DNA of 57,665 bases, taken from an uncultured bacterium. GTDB taxonomy: Bacteria; Cyanobacteriota; Vampirovibrionia; Gastranaerophilales; Gastranaerophilaceae. Below the pieces are notes generated by a model. It ran no database searches and was not told the DNA's origin. It worked only from the letters and a program-made list of their open reading frames with translations. The stretch's first letter is position 1. Each line of letters opens with the position of its first letter. The position numbers were made by a program, and so were the translations under genes. The DNA is taken from contig CACYVN010000010.1 of the NCBI GenBank assembly GCA_902777855.1, positions 1 to 57,665 of the forward strand, read 5' to 3'. Below are positions 1 through 9,181 of this stretch, piece after piece.

Positions 1-20
1 GTTTTAGGCGCGCTAAGAGA

Positions 21-86
21 TTTTTGCCTGAAAGGCAAAAACACATATTACCGCTTTAGCGGTCTTATACCGCCGTAAGGCGGTAT
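21..86. repeat. Cluster of three short perfect hairpins
   Basis: Three palindromes lie in a row: 21-29 with 33-41 (TTTTTGCCT/AGGCAAAAA), 50-55 with 58-63 (ACCGCT/AGCGGT), and 67-74 with 79-86 (ATACCGCC/GGCGGTAT). No reading frame covers them. They look like dispersed palindromic repeats and not terminators, because none is followed by a T run. Their function is unknown. Confidence 0.7.
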
Positions 87-114
87 TGTGACATTGCGTT
101 TTTCTCTTTCTTTG

Positions 115-161
115 GTTCATTTCTTTCTCTTTTAATCGCAATAAAAGAGAAAGAAATGAAC
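115..161 (+). repeat. Long hairpin repeat, left copy
   Basis: A perfect 20-bp stem (115-134 with 142-161) encloses a 7-base loop ATCGCAA. It is rich in TTTCTTTCTC on one arm and GAGAAAGAAA on the other. A related hairpin in inverted orientation closes the window at 57596-57638, with a loop sharing TCGCAA. This is probably a dispersed repeat family of the genome. Confidence 0.75.
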
Positions 162-191
162 TACTGATAACATATATTATGTAAAAACAAG

Positions 192-225
192 CAAAAAAAG
201 AGTGCGATTAACGCACTCTTTTTTT
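192..225. terminator. Bidirectional intrinsic terminator
   Basis: The stem AGAGTGCG (199-206) pairs with CGCACTCT (212-219). It is flanked by seven A on the left and seven T on the right, so it can terminate from either side. It sits immediately after the stop codon of the leftward acyl-CoA ligase gene. Confidence 0.85.
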
Positions 226-226
226 A

Positions 227-1903
227 TTATATGCAAATCATTTCTCTGACATCTTTACGTTTAACTTTGAGAGTTGTTGTTTTTGGCAATGCCTCTTTGG
301 ATATTACAACAGATGTCGGACGTTTGTACGGAGCAAGTTGTTGTGACAGAGTTTTAACATCAAGTTTAATCATTCTGTCAATATCATCCTCAGAGTATGT
401 ATTATACATTTCTGCTTTCGGAACAATAACTGCGGTTACTTCTTCAGCTCCGTCTTTTGCGCCGAAACTTCTTGAAACGCCAAGTACGCAAACTTCTGCA
501 ATGTAATGACTGTTTTCAAGTACTGATTCAACTTCTTCAGGGAATACTTTTTTCCCGCCCTGTAAAACAATCATATTTTTAATACGACCCGTAATGTAAA
601 TATGACCGTCTTTGTCAATTTTTGCAATATCGCCTGTGTGTAACCATCCATCCTCGTCGATTACTTCTGCCGTCATTTCCGGCTGATTATGATAACCTTT
701 CATAACAGATGGTCCTCTGAGCCATAATTCACCGGTTGTTTCTTCAATTTTTGCCTCAAAGTGTCTCAGCGGATGTCCGACTGAAGCCAATTCGCCGCGT
801 TTATCGTAGTTTACAGATACGACAGGACTTGTTTCTGAAAGTCCATAGCCCTGATATACTCTGATACCGATTCTTTCAAAGAACTCTCCGACTTCAACGT
901 CAAGCGGTGCCCCGCCCGAGATACATCCAAAGAATCTTCCGCCCCAGCTCTGGTGAATTTTTTTGAACAATTTTCTTCTCATTTTGTATGAAGGAATAAA
1001 TTGTGCTACAAAATACATTATTTTAAACAACATCTGAACAAATTTTGGTGCGGTTGAAAGTTCTTTTTCTATCCCTGCTTTTAAAAGTTTTAAGAATGCA
1101 GGAACGGCAATCATAAACTGAATACCTTTTTCCTTCATAACACCTGTTATGTCTTTTGGTTTAAAACTGCTTGTGTAATAAACCGAAAACCCCGAATTTA
1201 AGAATGTTGAAAATCCGACGGTCATTTCAAACAAATGATTCATCGGTAAAATGGATAACATATGAATATTTTGATTTCTTGGCAAAATAATATCTACGAC
1301 TTCCATTAAGTCAACAAGCTGTGCGTTGACATTTTGAAACGAGATTTCAACTCCTTTTGGTGCACCCGTTGTACCTGATGTGTAGATAATGAATGCGGTT
1401 GATTTTGAACTTCTCTGACGCCATTTGCCGTCATATTTATCAGGAAAATCGTAAATATTTTGTGCATTAGCATTGTCTGTATGTTCATCTATTACATAAA
1501 TATATTTGATTTCCGGAATCATTTTTTGCAATTCGAGTGCTGTCGGCAAATAATGTTGAGATGCAAACATTACTGTCGGCAAACAATCTGACAGAATAGA
1601 TTTTAATTCATATTTTGAAAGTTTAATATCCAAAGGAACAGTTGTTGTACCTGTCAAAACAGATGCAAATACACACGCACCGTATTCGGGTTTTGATTCT
1701 GATAAAATTGCGAGACATTCCCCTTTTTTGATACCGACATCTTCAATCAGATATCTTGCAATTTTTCTTGATAAAAGCCCAAGTCCTTTGTAAGTAAATT
1801 CTTCCCAGCCGTATTGACCTTTTATACCAAGTGCAACACGCTCTTCGTAGTCGGCTGTTTTGTTTTGAATGTGAGATAAAATGTGACTATTCCGTAATTC
1901 CAT
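227..1903 (-). CDS. AMP-dependent acyl-CoA synthetase/ligase
   Basis: This 558-residue enzyme of the ANL superfamily would activate a carboxylic acid (probably a fatty acid) with ATP and join it to CoA through an acyl-adenylate. The phosphate-binding motif YTSGTTGAPKG is at residues 174-184. The second core motif GYGLSETSP lies near residue 355. The hinge region carries GWLHTGD followed by the ITGR motif. The C-terminal lysine motif (LPKTTTLKVKR) is present, so the protein looks complete. The ATG is preceded by GGGG about 8 bases upstream. It is transcribed alone and ends at the terminator at 192-225. The exact chain length of its substrate cannot be read from sequence; an acyl-ACP ligase is a possible alternative. 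Confidence 0.88.
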   Translation of the reverse strand: MELRNSHILSHIQNKTADYEERVALGIKGQYGWEEFTYKGLGLLSRKIARYLIEDVGIKKGECLAILSESKPEYGACVFASVLTGTTTVPLDIKLSKYELKSILSDCLPTVMFASQHYLPTALELQKMIPEIKYIYVIDEHTDNANAQNIYDFPDKYDGKWRQRSSKSTAFIIYTSGTTGAPKGVEISFQNVNAQLVDLMEVVDIILPRNQNIHMLSILPMNHLFEMTVGFSTFLNSGFSVYYTSSFKPKDITGVMKEKGIQFMIAVPAFLKLLKAGIEKELSTAPKFVQMLFKIMYFVAQFIPSYKMRRKLFKKIHQSWGGRFFGCISGGAPLDVEVGEFFERIGIRVYQGYGLSETSPVVSVNYDKRGELASVGHPLRHFEAKIEETTGELWLRGPSVMKGYHNQPEMTAEVIDEDGWLHTGDIAKIDKDGHIYITGRIKNMIVLQGGKKVFPEEVESVLENSHYIAEVCVLGVSRSFGAKDGAEEVTAVIVPKAEMYNTYSEDDIDRMIKLDVKTLSQQLAPYKRPTSVVISKEALPKTTTLKVKRKDVREMICI

Positions 1904-2083
1904 AAATAAACCCCAAATCTTTTACTAAATCATACTTTTATCCCTATATTTTATAATTTATACATGTAAATGTCAATTATTGAAAAAGTATATATATTTT
2001 GAATGGAATATGGCACAATTCCTTAATAATTTTAATGCATCTCAAATTTATGCTATCATTGTAATTAAACAAGGATTTTAAGT

Positions 2084-4435
2084 ATGAAAAAAGAATGGTT
2101 TTTAAAAAATAACGGGGATATTAAAGGCTCTTTGATAGAGAAACTTTTGATTTCAAGAGGAATTTCAACTCCGGAAGAAATTAAAAATTTTCTAAATCCT
2201 TTGGAAATGGAACTCACCTCTCCTAATGTTTTTACCGATATGGGAAAAACTGTTGAAAGGTTTTCAAGAGCTATTGATAATAATGAGCCGATTTTAATTT
2301 ACGGAGATTTTGATGCTGACGGTGTAACCTCAACCTCTGTTTTGTATAAAACTTTTAAATATTTGGGCGGGAACGTAAATTATTTTATTCCGGACAGAGA
2401 AACTCAGGGTCACGGGCTTGATACAAAGGCTATCACAAATATAATGATAAAATTAAAGCCAAAGGTTATAATTACCGTTGACTGCGGAATTTCTAATGTT
2501 GACGAAGTAAAATTTATAAACAGTTTCAAAACCATTGATGTTATAATAACCGATCACCACGAAGCGCCGGAAATTTTGCCGGATGCTTATGCTATAATTA
2601 ACCCGAAAGCGCCTGATGCTCTTGATGAAAAATTGAGTGCAAAACAAATTGAACATCTTACATATCTTGCCGGCTGCGGGGTTGCGTTAAAAGTTGCTCA
2701 AGGACTTTTGGCTCACTACAATAAAGGTGCCTTTGTAAATGAAATTTTACCGTTTACGGCGGTTGGGACAGTTGCCGATATTGTTCCTCTCTTAGGTGAA
2801 AACAGGTATTTTGTAACAAAAGGGCTTGATTTGATTTCACGTGGGAAACATGAGGGGTTAAAATTGCTTCTTGAGAGTGCCGGTTATGATATTTCAAAAG
2901 GGATAACTTCAGAAAATATTGCTTTCGGTGTTGCTCCGAGAATTAACGCATCAGGCAGACTTGACAGTGTTGATAATGCAGTAAAAGTTTTGATTTCAGA
3001 CAATATCCAGGAAGTAAAAATTGCAATAGAAAACTTAAACGAATTAAACTCCGTTCGTCAAAGGCTTTGTGACGATACGTTTGAACAGGCTGAGCAGATG
3101 TATTTAAAAGAAGGTACAAAAGCCTCTGCGATAATCCTTTATCATGAGGACTGGCATGTGGGAATTATCGGGATAGTTGCTTCAAAATTTGTTGAAAAAT
3201 ATTATAAACCGACATTTTTGATGACAAAAAAAGACGGGGTTTACCGCTGTAGTGCAAGAAGTATTGAGGGTGTGCCTTTGTATGATGTTATAAGCGAAAA
3301 TTCTGAACTTTTAGACGGTTTCGGGGGACATAAACTTGCGGCAGGTTTAAGCTTTGATGAAAATAAATCATCGTTTGAAGATGTTAAAAAAGCGCTCTGT
3401 GAAACAGTTTCGCACTATGTATCGGGTCAGGAATTAAAGCCTTTTATAAATATTGATTTAAAACTTGAAGCGCCCGAAATTACGCTTGATTTTATTGAAC
3501 ATCTGTCAGAACTTGAACCGTTCGGAGCAAATAATCCAAGCCCGATTTTCGAAACGGACGATTTTGTTGTGAGTGAAAAACGGCTTATGGGTGAGAGCGG
3601 AAAGCATTTAAGGTTGATGGTTTCAAAAGACGGTTATACTTTTCCTGCGATTTGGTGGAGCAGGGGGGATGTGTCGTTGGGTGTCGGAGACAGGCTTAAT
3701 TTAGCTTTTCATCCGCAGAAAAATGAGTATAACGGGAATACGCTTATTCAGTTGATTGTGGATGATATTCACAGCGACAGGCTCACGGATGATGAGCAGT
3801 CAGAAGAAAAATTAAAAATTTATGATTACCGTCAAAAAACTGATTTTTTGAACAATGTAAATGATTATTTAAAAAATACCACCTCAAAAATCGGGGTTTT
3901 TGCCGAATGTAAGACGGTTTTAGACAGTATAAAACCGTATTCTGCAATAAGTTCAAGGACTTTTACAAGAGAAAATGTGCCGGAGTGTGATTTTGTAATG
4001 TTTTTTGATTACCCGTCAGACAGGGGAACTTTTGATTATATAATAAATAGCGCAAAGCCAAAAGGTCTGCATTTTATGAACTTTGAGCCGAAAGTTTTTG
4101 ATGAAATATCGCTTTTAAATACCTTTAGCGGAATGATAAAATTTGCCATTAACAATAACGGCGGGAAGGTTGAATTTGTACGCTGTGCAAGTTTTTTGGG
4201 TAAATCATTTGAGGTTGTGAAGTCTTTGCTTAAATTGTTTGAAGATTCCGGGTGTATAGAAATTTCTCAAAAAACTGACAGTTATTGCGTTATTAGTGCA
4301 AAAAATATGGATAATGCCTCAAAGATTTTGAAAAGTCCTCAATATGAACAGATTTTTGAACTTGCGCAGGAATGTGACATCTTCCGCCAAAGCCTGTTAG
4401 AGGATGATTTAGAGCAGGTTATTTACGGTGGGTAA
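2084..4435 (+). CDS. recJ: Single-stranded-DNA-specific exonuclease RecJ
   Basis: This 783-residue DHH-family 5'-3' exonuclease acts on single-stranded DNA in recombination and repair. Seen in sequence: the metal-binding motif DFDADGVTS near residues 80-88, the ITDHHEAP motif near residue 158 (the DHH signature), APRINASGRLDS, and the DHHA1 motif GFGGHKLAAGLS near residue 410. An OB-fold region and a long C-terminal extension follow, giving the ~780-residue size seen in Bacillus-type RecJ rather than the ~570 of E. coli. The start has AAGGA about 9 bases upstream. The next gene, prfB, begins 21 bases after the stop and is probably co-transcribed. Confidence 0.93.
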   Translation: MKKEWFLKNNGDIKGSLIEKLLISRGISTPEEIKNFLNPLEMELTSPNVFTDMGKTVERFSRAIDNNEPILIYGDFDADGVTSTSVLYKTFKYLGGNVNYFIPDRETQGHGLDTKAITNIMIKLKPKVIITVDCGISNVDEVKFINSFKTIDVIITDHHEAPEILPDAYAIINPKAPDALDEKLSAKQIEHLTYLAGCGVALKVAQGLLAHYNKGAFVNEILPFTAVGTVADIVPLLGENRYFVTKGLDLISRGKHEGLKLLLESAGYDISKGITSENIAFGVAPRINASGRLDSVDNAVKVLISDNIQEVKIAIENLNELNSVRQRLCDDTFEQAEQMYLKEGTKASAIILYHEDWHVGIIGIVASKFVEKYYKPTFLMTKKDGVYRCSARSIEGVPLYDVISENSELLDGFGGHKLAAGLSFDENKSSFEDVKKALCETVSHYVSGQELKPFINIDLKLEAPEITLDFIEHLSELEPFGANNPSPIFETDDFVVSEKRLMGESGKHLRLMVSKDGYTFPAIWWSRGDVSLGVGDRLNLAFHPQKNEYNGNTLIQLIVDDIHSDRLTDDEQSEEKLKIYDYRQKTDFLNNVNDYLKNTTSKIGVFAECKTVLDSIKPYSAISSRTFTRENVPECDFVMFFDYPSDRGTFDYIINSAKPKGLHFMNFEPKVFDEISLLNTFSGMIKFAINNNGGKVEFVRCASFLGKSFEVVKSLLKLFEDSGCIEISQKTDSYCVISAKNMDNASKILKSPQYEQIFELAQECDIFRQSLLEDDLEQVIYGG

Positions 4436-4456
4436 ATTTTATATTAAAATAATCTT

Positions 4457-5546
4457 ATGGAAACTGAATTAAAGCAGGAATTGAATATAGTTAAACCTCG
4501 ATTTGAAAAAATCAAGGAGTGTCTTTGACCCGAAAACACTGGAAAAAGACCTTGAAAAATTAAATTCCCAAATGCAGAACCCCGATGTTTGGAATGACAG
4601 TGAAAAGGTTTCAAAAATCGGTCAGGAGGTCAAAGAAAAAAAAGAAATTCTTGACAAATTACAGGCTTGGGAACAGGTTATTGACGATGCTATAACCTCA
4701 TTGGAACTTGGTGACAACGAACTTATCACGTTGAGTCTTGACGGGTTAAAAACTCTGTCCAAAGAACTGGAAAAATTTGAGTTGCAACAAATGTTATCGG
4801 GTGAATATGATAGTGCTGATGCGATTTTGACGATAAACTCGGGTGCCGGCGGAACGGATGCGCAGGACTGGGCAAGTATGCTTTTGCGTATGTATATGCG
4901 CTGGGTTGAAAATCGGGGCTGGAAGTGCGAACTTTTGGATAAACTTGACGGTGAAGAAGCAGGAATAAAATCTGCAACCATAAAGATTACGGGCAAATAC
5001 GCTTTTGGCTACTCTAAAGCTGAAAAAGGAGTGCATCGTCTTGTGCGGATTTCACCGTTTAATGCAAACGGCAAGCGTCAGACAAGTTTTGCATCAGTCG
5101 ATGTTTCACCGATAGTTGAAAATTTTGAAAAAGAAATTGTCATACCTCCCGATGATTTGGAAATAACCACAATGCGTTCAGGTGGTGCGGGCGGACAAAA
5201 TGTTAATAAGGTAGAAACTGCGGTGCGGATTTTGCATAAACCGTCGGGAATCGTTGTTAAATGCCAGCAAGAGCGTTCGCAGCTCCAAAATAAAGAGTAT
5301 GCTATGCAAATCCTTGTGTCTAAGCTCCTTGCCATAAAAGAGGAAGAACATGAACAGAAAATGGCACAACTTCGGGGTGAAACGGCAAATATCGATTTCG
5401 GTTCGCAAATTCGCTCTTATGTTTTTCATCCGTATAAAATGGTCAAAGACCACAGGACAGGTTTTGAAGTCGGAAATGTTGACAGTGTGATGGATGGCGA
5501 TTTGGACGGATTTGTTGAAAGCTGGCTTAGAAGTAAAATTAATTAA
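4457..5546 (+). CDS. prfB: Peptide chain release factor 2, programmed +1 frameshift
   Basis: Release factor 2 frees the finished protein at UGA and UAA stop codons. The gene starts at ATG 4457, reads 23 codons to CTT, and meets an in-frame TGA at 4526-4528. Ribosomes slip +1 at CTT-TGA-C and continue at 4527, giving 362 residues. The internal Shine-Dalgarno-like AAGGAG (4514-4519) just before the slip site is the classic stimulator. The stop-recognition tripeptide SPF is at residues 199-201 and the catalytic GGQ at 245-247, close to E. coli RF2 (205-207 and 250-252). The apparent TTG start at 4503 in the downstream frame is an artefact of reading without the shift. The gene follows recJ closely. 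Its last four bases overlap the convergent SGNH hydrolase gene. Confidence 0.95.
4514..4529 (+). promoter_or_regulatory. RF2 autoregulatory frameshift site
   Basis: The order is AAGGAG, then TGT, then CTT TGA C. Low RF2 lets the ribosome pause at the UGA and shift +1; high RF2 terminates at codon 24. This is the established prfB feedback mechanism, and all its parts are visible here. Confidence 0.95.
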
Positions 5547-6211
5547 TGCTTATAAGTTTTTAAAAATTCTGTTATTATTGTATCTGCGAGAAGTTTATCT
5601 CCTTTGCTATTCATATGCACTCCGTCAACTGTTAAGACATTTTTAGGGTTTTTGTATTGTTTTAATTCATTTTTTAATACCGTGTTTACATCAATGTATT
5701 GAATATTATTTTTAGCGGTATATTTTTTTAGATAATTATTAAATTCATCAATTTTTTTGTTTTCCGATGCGTTGATATCTTCTGTTATTAATGTAAGGCT
5801 TATAATTATCGGAGTTGCACCGCTTTGTTTTATTTTGTCCGTTATGTTTTCTATGTTGTGTGAATATGTATCTAAAGTTCCCCCAAAAAGCCAAATATCA
5901 TTTATTCCACCCATAAAAAATACTATATCAGGTTTTTTATCAAGAATATCTTTGTCTAATCTCTGCAGCATATCTGATGTTGTATCACCTGCTATTCCTG
6001 CCGGTATAGGTTCTAAATGAATACCTGCCAAACTTAAACCTTGTGCAACTCTGCGGACATAACCATTTTCCAAATCCCAGCCGTATTCGGTTATTGAATC
6101 GCCAAGGAATGCAATTTTTGTTGTTTTGTTGTTTTTAAATACGGTTGCTGTAACCAAAAGTCCTGCTAAAATAGCTATTGTTAAAAATATTTTCAAGATT
6201 ATATTTTTCAT
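5543..6211 (-). CDS. SGNH/GDSL-family hydrolase, membrane-anchored or secreted
   Basis: This 222-residue esterase/lipase-like protein begins with a hydrophobic segment (residues 4-24) that would anchor or export it. SGNH blocks are visible: GDSIT (block I, nucleophile Ser) near residue 37, a Gly-containing region [14 protein letters not shown] (block III, Asn), and DGVHMNSKG (block V, catalytic Asp-x-x-His) near residue 197. Members of this family deacylate lipids, sugars or peptidoglycan; the substrate is not clear. It converges on prfB and overlaps it by four bases. A TAACAT hexamer lies seven bases before the ATG with no ribosome binding site, so the transcript may be leaderless. Confidence 0.85.
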   Translation of the reverse strand: MKNIILKIFLTIAILAGLLVTATVFKNNKTTKIAFLGDSITEYGWDLENGYVRRVAQGLSLAGIHLEPIPAGIAGDTTSDMLQRLDKDILDKKPDIVFFMGGINDIWLFGGTLDTYSHNIENITDKIKQSGATPIIISLTLITEDINASENKKIDEFNNYLKKYTAKNNIQYIDVNTVLKNELKQYKNPKNVLTVDGVHMNSKGDKLLADTIITEFLKTYKH

Positions 6212-6296
6212 AAGTTAAATGTTATCAGCTTTTTATTGATAAGGCAAATAACTGTTTATGTTATAATTTTTTTGTAAATTTGAAGGAATTAGTTTT

Positions 6297-7385
6297 ATGG
6301 AAGTTACTGATAAAAATATTTTAAAACATTATTTATCATCAATTTTGGTTTACGGAATTGTTCTTTTAATTCTTTTTGTCAGTCCGCTATTCAATCAAAA
6401 CATTGAAAATCCTTGGACAAGTTATTTTGTTGTCCTGCTTATATATTATATTTTGTATGTAATTTTTGCCTATCCGATTTTTAAAAAATTCAGACCACAG
6501 TCGATTTTGGACTCAAGAAATGTTGTTATAATTGATTATTTTAAACGCCAGTTTGCCAAAGGCAGAAATATTGAGCAGAAATTGTTTGAAATGAATTTGA
6601 ATGAGAACGAAAAACAAGCGTTTGTAATTCTTTTTATAAAGACCTTTTTCGGGGTGTATTCTCTAAATCTTTTATGCAATAAGTTTTTACCGCAAATGAG
6701 TTACAATTTTGATTTTTTGAGTGAAATGTTTTCACAAAGTGCACAGTATATGGAAATGAACGGAATTTGGGGCGGGATTTTACAGTTCATTGATGATACC
6801 GCAGATATGTGGCTGAGTTTTGTGTTTACAATAACTGCTTTTGTGTTCGCATTTAGTTATCTCACAGAAGCTGATTTCCTGAAAAACAGAATAAAATATG
6901 CGGATACAACTCCTTTGGGAATTTTGAGTTGTATAATGTGTTTTTACCCGTTTATTCTAATAAGTGAAAGGCTTTTGCCCGTGAATATGCAGGAACTTGT
7001 GCCAATTGACGGTTTGCATGTCAGACTAACAGTTTATATTCTTGCAATTTTTGTCAATTTTATTTCTATGGTTGCAATTTTAAGGCTCGGTACAAAATCG
7101 GGAAATCTTACAAACAGGGGGATAGTAACAGGATTTCCATATAATATAATCAGGCATCCTGACTATGCAATGCAGATTTGCTACATAATTTTGACTTTTA
7201 TTCCGCTATATTTGGCGGGGGATTTGAATGTTTTAGGCGATATTGTTTTAACAGTCGGAATGATATTGTGGATTGGGGTTTATGTCTTGCGCGCAATAAC
7301 AGAAGAACGTAATCTGATTAAAGATGATGAATACAAAAAGTATTGTCAAAAAGTAAAATACAGATTTATACCAAAAGTGTATTAG
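6297..7385 (+). CDS. Polytopic membrane protein with isoprenylcysteine methyltransferase-like C-terminus
   Basis: This 362-residue protein has several membrane segments (about residues 15-30, 40-57, 108-125, 172-192, 208-222, 245-262 and more near the C-terminus). The C-terminal third carries the ICMT/PEMT-type pattern: GIVTGFPYNIIRHPDYA, then membrane segments, then RAITEERNLIKDDEYKKYC. In that fold the RHP..Y and EE motifs bind S-adenosylmethionine, so a membrane methyltransferase acting on a lipid or lipid-like substrate is likely. The N-terminal half matches nothing I recognise. The start has GAAGGA upstream, and a TATAAT box lies at about 6262. It stands just before aroC, but no functional link is evident. 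Confidence 0.7.
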   Translation: MEVTDKNILKHYLSSILVYGIVLLILFVSPLFNQNIENPWTSYFVVLLIYYILYVIFAYPIFKKFRPQSILDSRNVVIIDYFKRQFAKGRNIEQKLFEMNLNENEKQAFVILFIKTFFGVYSLNLLCNKFLPQMSYNFDFLSEMFSQSAQYMEMNGIWGGILQFIDDTADMWLSFVFTITAFVFAFSYLTEADFLKNRIKYADTTPLGILSCIMCFYPFILISERLLPVNMQELVPIDGLHVRLTVYILAIFVNFISMVAILRLGTKSGNLTNRGIVTGFPYNIIRHPDYAMQICYIILTFIPLYLAGDLNVLGDIVLTVGMILWIGVYVLRAITEERNLIKDDEYKKYCQKVKYRFIPKVY

Positions 7386-7445
7386 TCGGTTATTGAAAAA
7401 GATAGAAAAAATTGTTAAACTTAAACATAATTGAAAGGCAAAATT

Positions 7446-8495
7446 ATGGAAAAATTCAGATTTTTAACGGCAGGCGAAAGCCACGGCAAATGTTTGACTG
7501 CGATAATTGAAGGTGTACCTGCAGGAGTTGAAATTGATATTGATTTTATAAATTCGGAACTTCACCGCCGTCAGCAGGGTTATGGGCGTGGTGACAGAAT
7601 GAAAATTGAAAGTGATACAGTTGAAATCACATCAGGCGTTCGTTTTGGTAAAACTCTCGGGTCGCCGATTACTCTTGTTATTAAAAATCGTGATTTTGAA
7701 AACTGGCAAAAGATTATGAGTGTTTCTCCGGATGATAAAACAGATGACAAAAGTTTTTCTGTTTATCGCCCAGGTCATGCTGATTATGCGGGGTCTGTTA
7801 AGTATAATCAGAAAGATTTACGTAATATTTTAGAACGTTCAAGCGCAAGAAAAACTGCAGCAGATGTGGCTGTCGGTGCGGTGGCAAAACTTGTTTTAAA
7901 AACTCTCGGGATAGAAGGAGCAAGTGAAGTTACCCAAATCGGAAGTGCTTGTTGTCCTGATAAATTTCACAAGGAAATCGATTTAACAAAAGAAAAAGGA
8001 GACAGTGTCGGGGGAAAATTCTCTGTTGTGTATAAAAATGTTCCTGTCGGTTTAGGTTCTCATGTCCACTGGGACAGAGGAATAGACGGCAGGTTAGCGC
8101 AGGTTTTGATGAGTATTCCTGCAGTAAAAGCCGTTGAAATAGGGGATAATCCTTTAGGACTTTGCGGAAGCGAGTATCATGATGAATTTGAAATAAAAGA
8201 CGGAGAAATTTGCAGAAGTTCAAACCACGCAGGCGGGGTTGAAGGCGGAATGACAAACGGGCAGGATTTGGTAGTTTCAGTTGTAATGAAACCGATTCCG
8301 ACAATGTTAAAACCGTTAAATTCTGTTGATTTAATAACAAATGAAAGTGCTCAGGCACATTACGAAAGGTCTGATGTTTGTGCTGTTGAATCTTGTGCAG
8401 TCGTAGCAGAAGCACGTGTTGCATGGGTTTTACTCAATGAAATCTTGCTAAAATATGGCGGAGATTCAATGGATGAACTAAAAAGCAGAATATAG
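7446..8495 (+). CDS. aroC: Chorismate synthase
   Basis: This 349-residue protein catalyses the last step of the shikimate pathway, converting EPSP to chorismate with reduced FMN as cofactor. Family signatures are clear: FLTAGESHGKCLTAIIEG at the N-terminus, RRQQGYGRGDRM near residue 43, the SSARKTAADVAVGA block near residue 135, and SNHAGGVEGGMTNGQ near residue 262. I chose ATG 7446, preceded by GAAAGG at 7433-7438, over the upstream in-frame TTG at 7431, which lacks a binding site and adds non-conserved residues. The gene ends before the terminator at 8533-8555. No other shikimate gene is in the window. Confidence 0.96.
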   Translation: MEKFRFLTAGESHGKCLTAIIEGVPAGVEIDIDFINSELHRRQQGYGRGDRMKIESDTVEITSGVRFGKTLGSPITLVIKNRDFENWQKIMSVSPDDKTDDKSFSVYRPGHADYAGSVKYNQKDLRNILERSSARKTAADVAVGAVAKLVLKTLGIEGASEVTQIGSACCPDKFHKEIDLTKEKGDSVGGKFSVVYKNVPVGLGSHVHWDRGIDGRLAQVLMSIPAVKAVEIGDNPLGLCGSEYHDEFEIKDGEICRSSNHAGGVEGGMTNGQDLVVSVVMKPIPTMLKPLNSVDLITNESAQAHYERSDVCAVESCAVVAEARVAWVLLNEILLKYGGDSMDELKSRI

Positions 8496-8532
8496 TCAAG
8501 TCATTAGAACGATAAGATGATAGATTTGTAGG

Positions 8533-8555
8533 GGTGCGATGTTTCGCACCTTTTT
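8533..8555 (+). terminator. Intrinsic terminator after aroC
   Basis: GGTGCGA (8533-8539) pairs with TCGCACC (8544-8550) and is followed by TTTTT. It is preceded by TGTAGG, the start of the palindromic repeat family also seen at 17317 and 17366, so a repeat may have been adopted as a terminator. Confidence 0.8.
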
Positions 8556-8661
8556 CAATTGTTATTTTTTTGTTAAAAAATCATTGTTTTTAGAAAAACA
8601 GATAAATAATATAAATGTAGTTAAAAGTTATCCGATATGAAAATTGAAAGGAGTGTAGATT

Positions 8662-9108
8662 ATGAGATTTTTAGTTAGACAGACACCGGACAATTTTATT
8701 AAATCAGTCAATGATGAAATCAGCACCATTTTGAACAGACATTTTGACGATATTTATCCTGATTATGAGGATAAAATGACTATGCCCGTAGAAATTCGTG
8801 ACAAAAAAGACGAATATGATATTCGTGCAGAATTGCCGGGAGTAAAAAAAGAAGATTTAGACATTGACCTGAACGAAAACTATTTGACTATAAGAGCCAA
8901 AAAAATTGAAGAACACAATGAAGAAGAAAAAGATGGTTCTTATAAAAAATCAGAATTTAAGTATGGCGAATTTTCAAGAAATATCTATCTTCCTCAAGAT
9001 GTTGATGCTGAAAAAATTGATGCAACATTAGAACATGGTGTATTGAAAATTAAAGCACCAAAACTTGAAAAAGAAAAAGATACAGTTAAGAAAATTACCG
9101 TAAAATAA
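8662..9108 (+). CDS. Small heat shock protein, Hsp20/alpha-crystallin family
   Basis: This 148-residue ATP-independent chaperone would hold unfolding proteins. The alpha-crystallin domain covers about residues 42-140, with DIRAELPGVKKEDLDIDL near residue 52 and the C-terminal GVLKIKAPK (the conserved G-x-L strand) near residue 128. A flexible N-terminal arm precedes it. GAAAGGAG lies about 10 bases before the ATG. No CIRCE or other heat-shock operator could be seen in the 165 bases upstream. The gene is monocistronic, between the terminators at 8533 and 9129. Confidence 0.93.
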   Translation: MRFLVRQTPDNFIKSVNDEISTILNRHFDDIYPDYEDKMTMPVEIRDKKDEYDIRAELPGVKKEDLDIDLNENYLTIRAKKIEEHNEEEKDGSYKKSEFKYGEFSRNIYLPQDVDAEKIDATLEHGVLKIKAPKLEKEKDTVKKITVK

Positions 9109-9128
9109 AATTGAGTCACACATACTAT

Positions 9129-9159
9129 AAAGGTGCGTAATAACTTATTACGCACCTTT
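9129..9159. terminator. Bidirectional terminator between hsp20 and the sigma factor gene
   Basis: A perfect 15-bp inverted repeat (9129-9143 with 9145-9159) contains GGTGCG/CGCACC and is flanked by A and T tracts. It can end both converging transcripts. Confidence 0.85.
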
Positions 9160-9181
9160 TAAATTTTATAAATAATCAAGA

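Noticed and set aside
4503-5546. prfB starting at TTG 4503
   Set aside because: The true start is ATG 4457 with a programmed frameshift.
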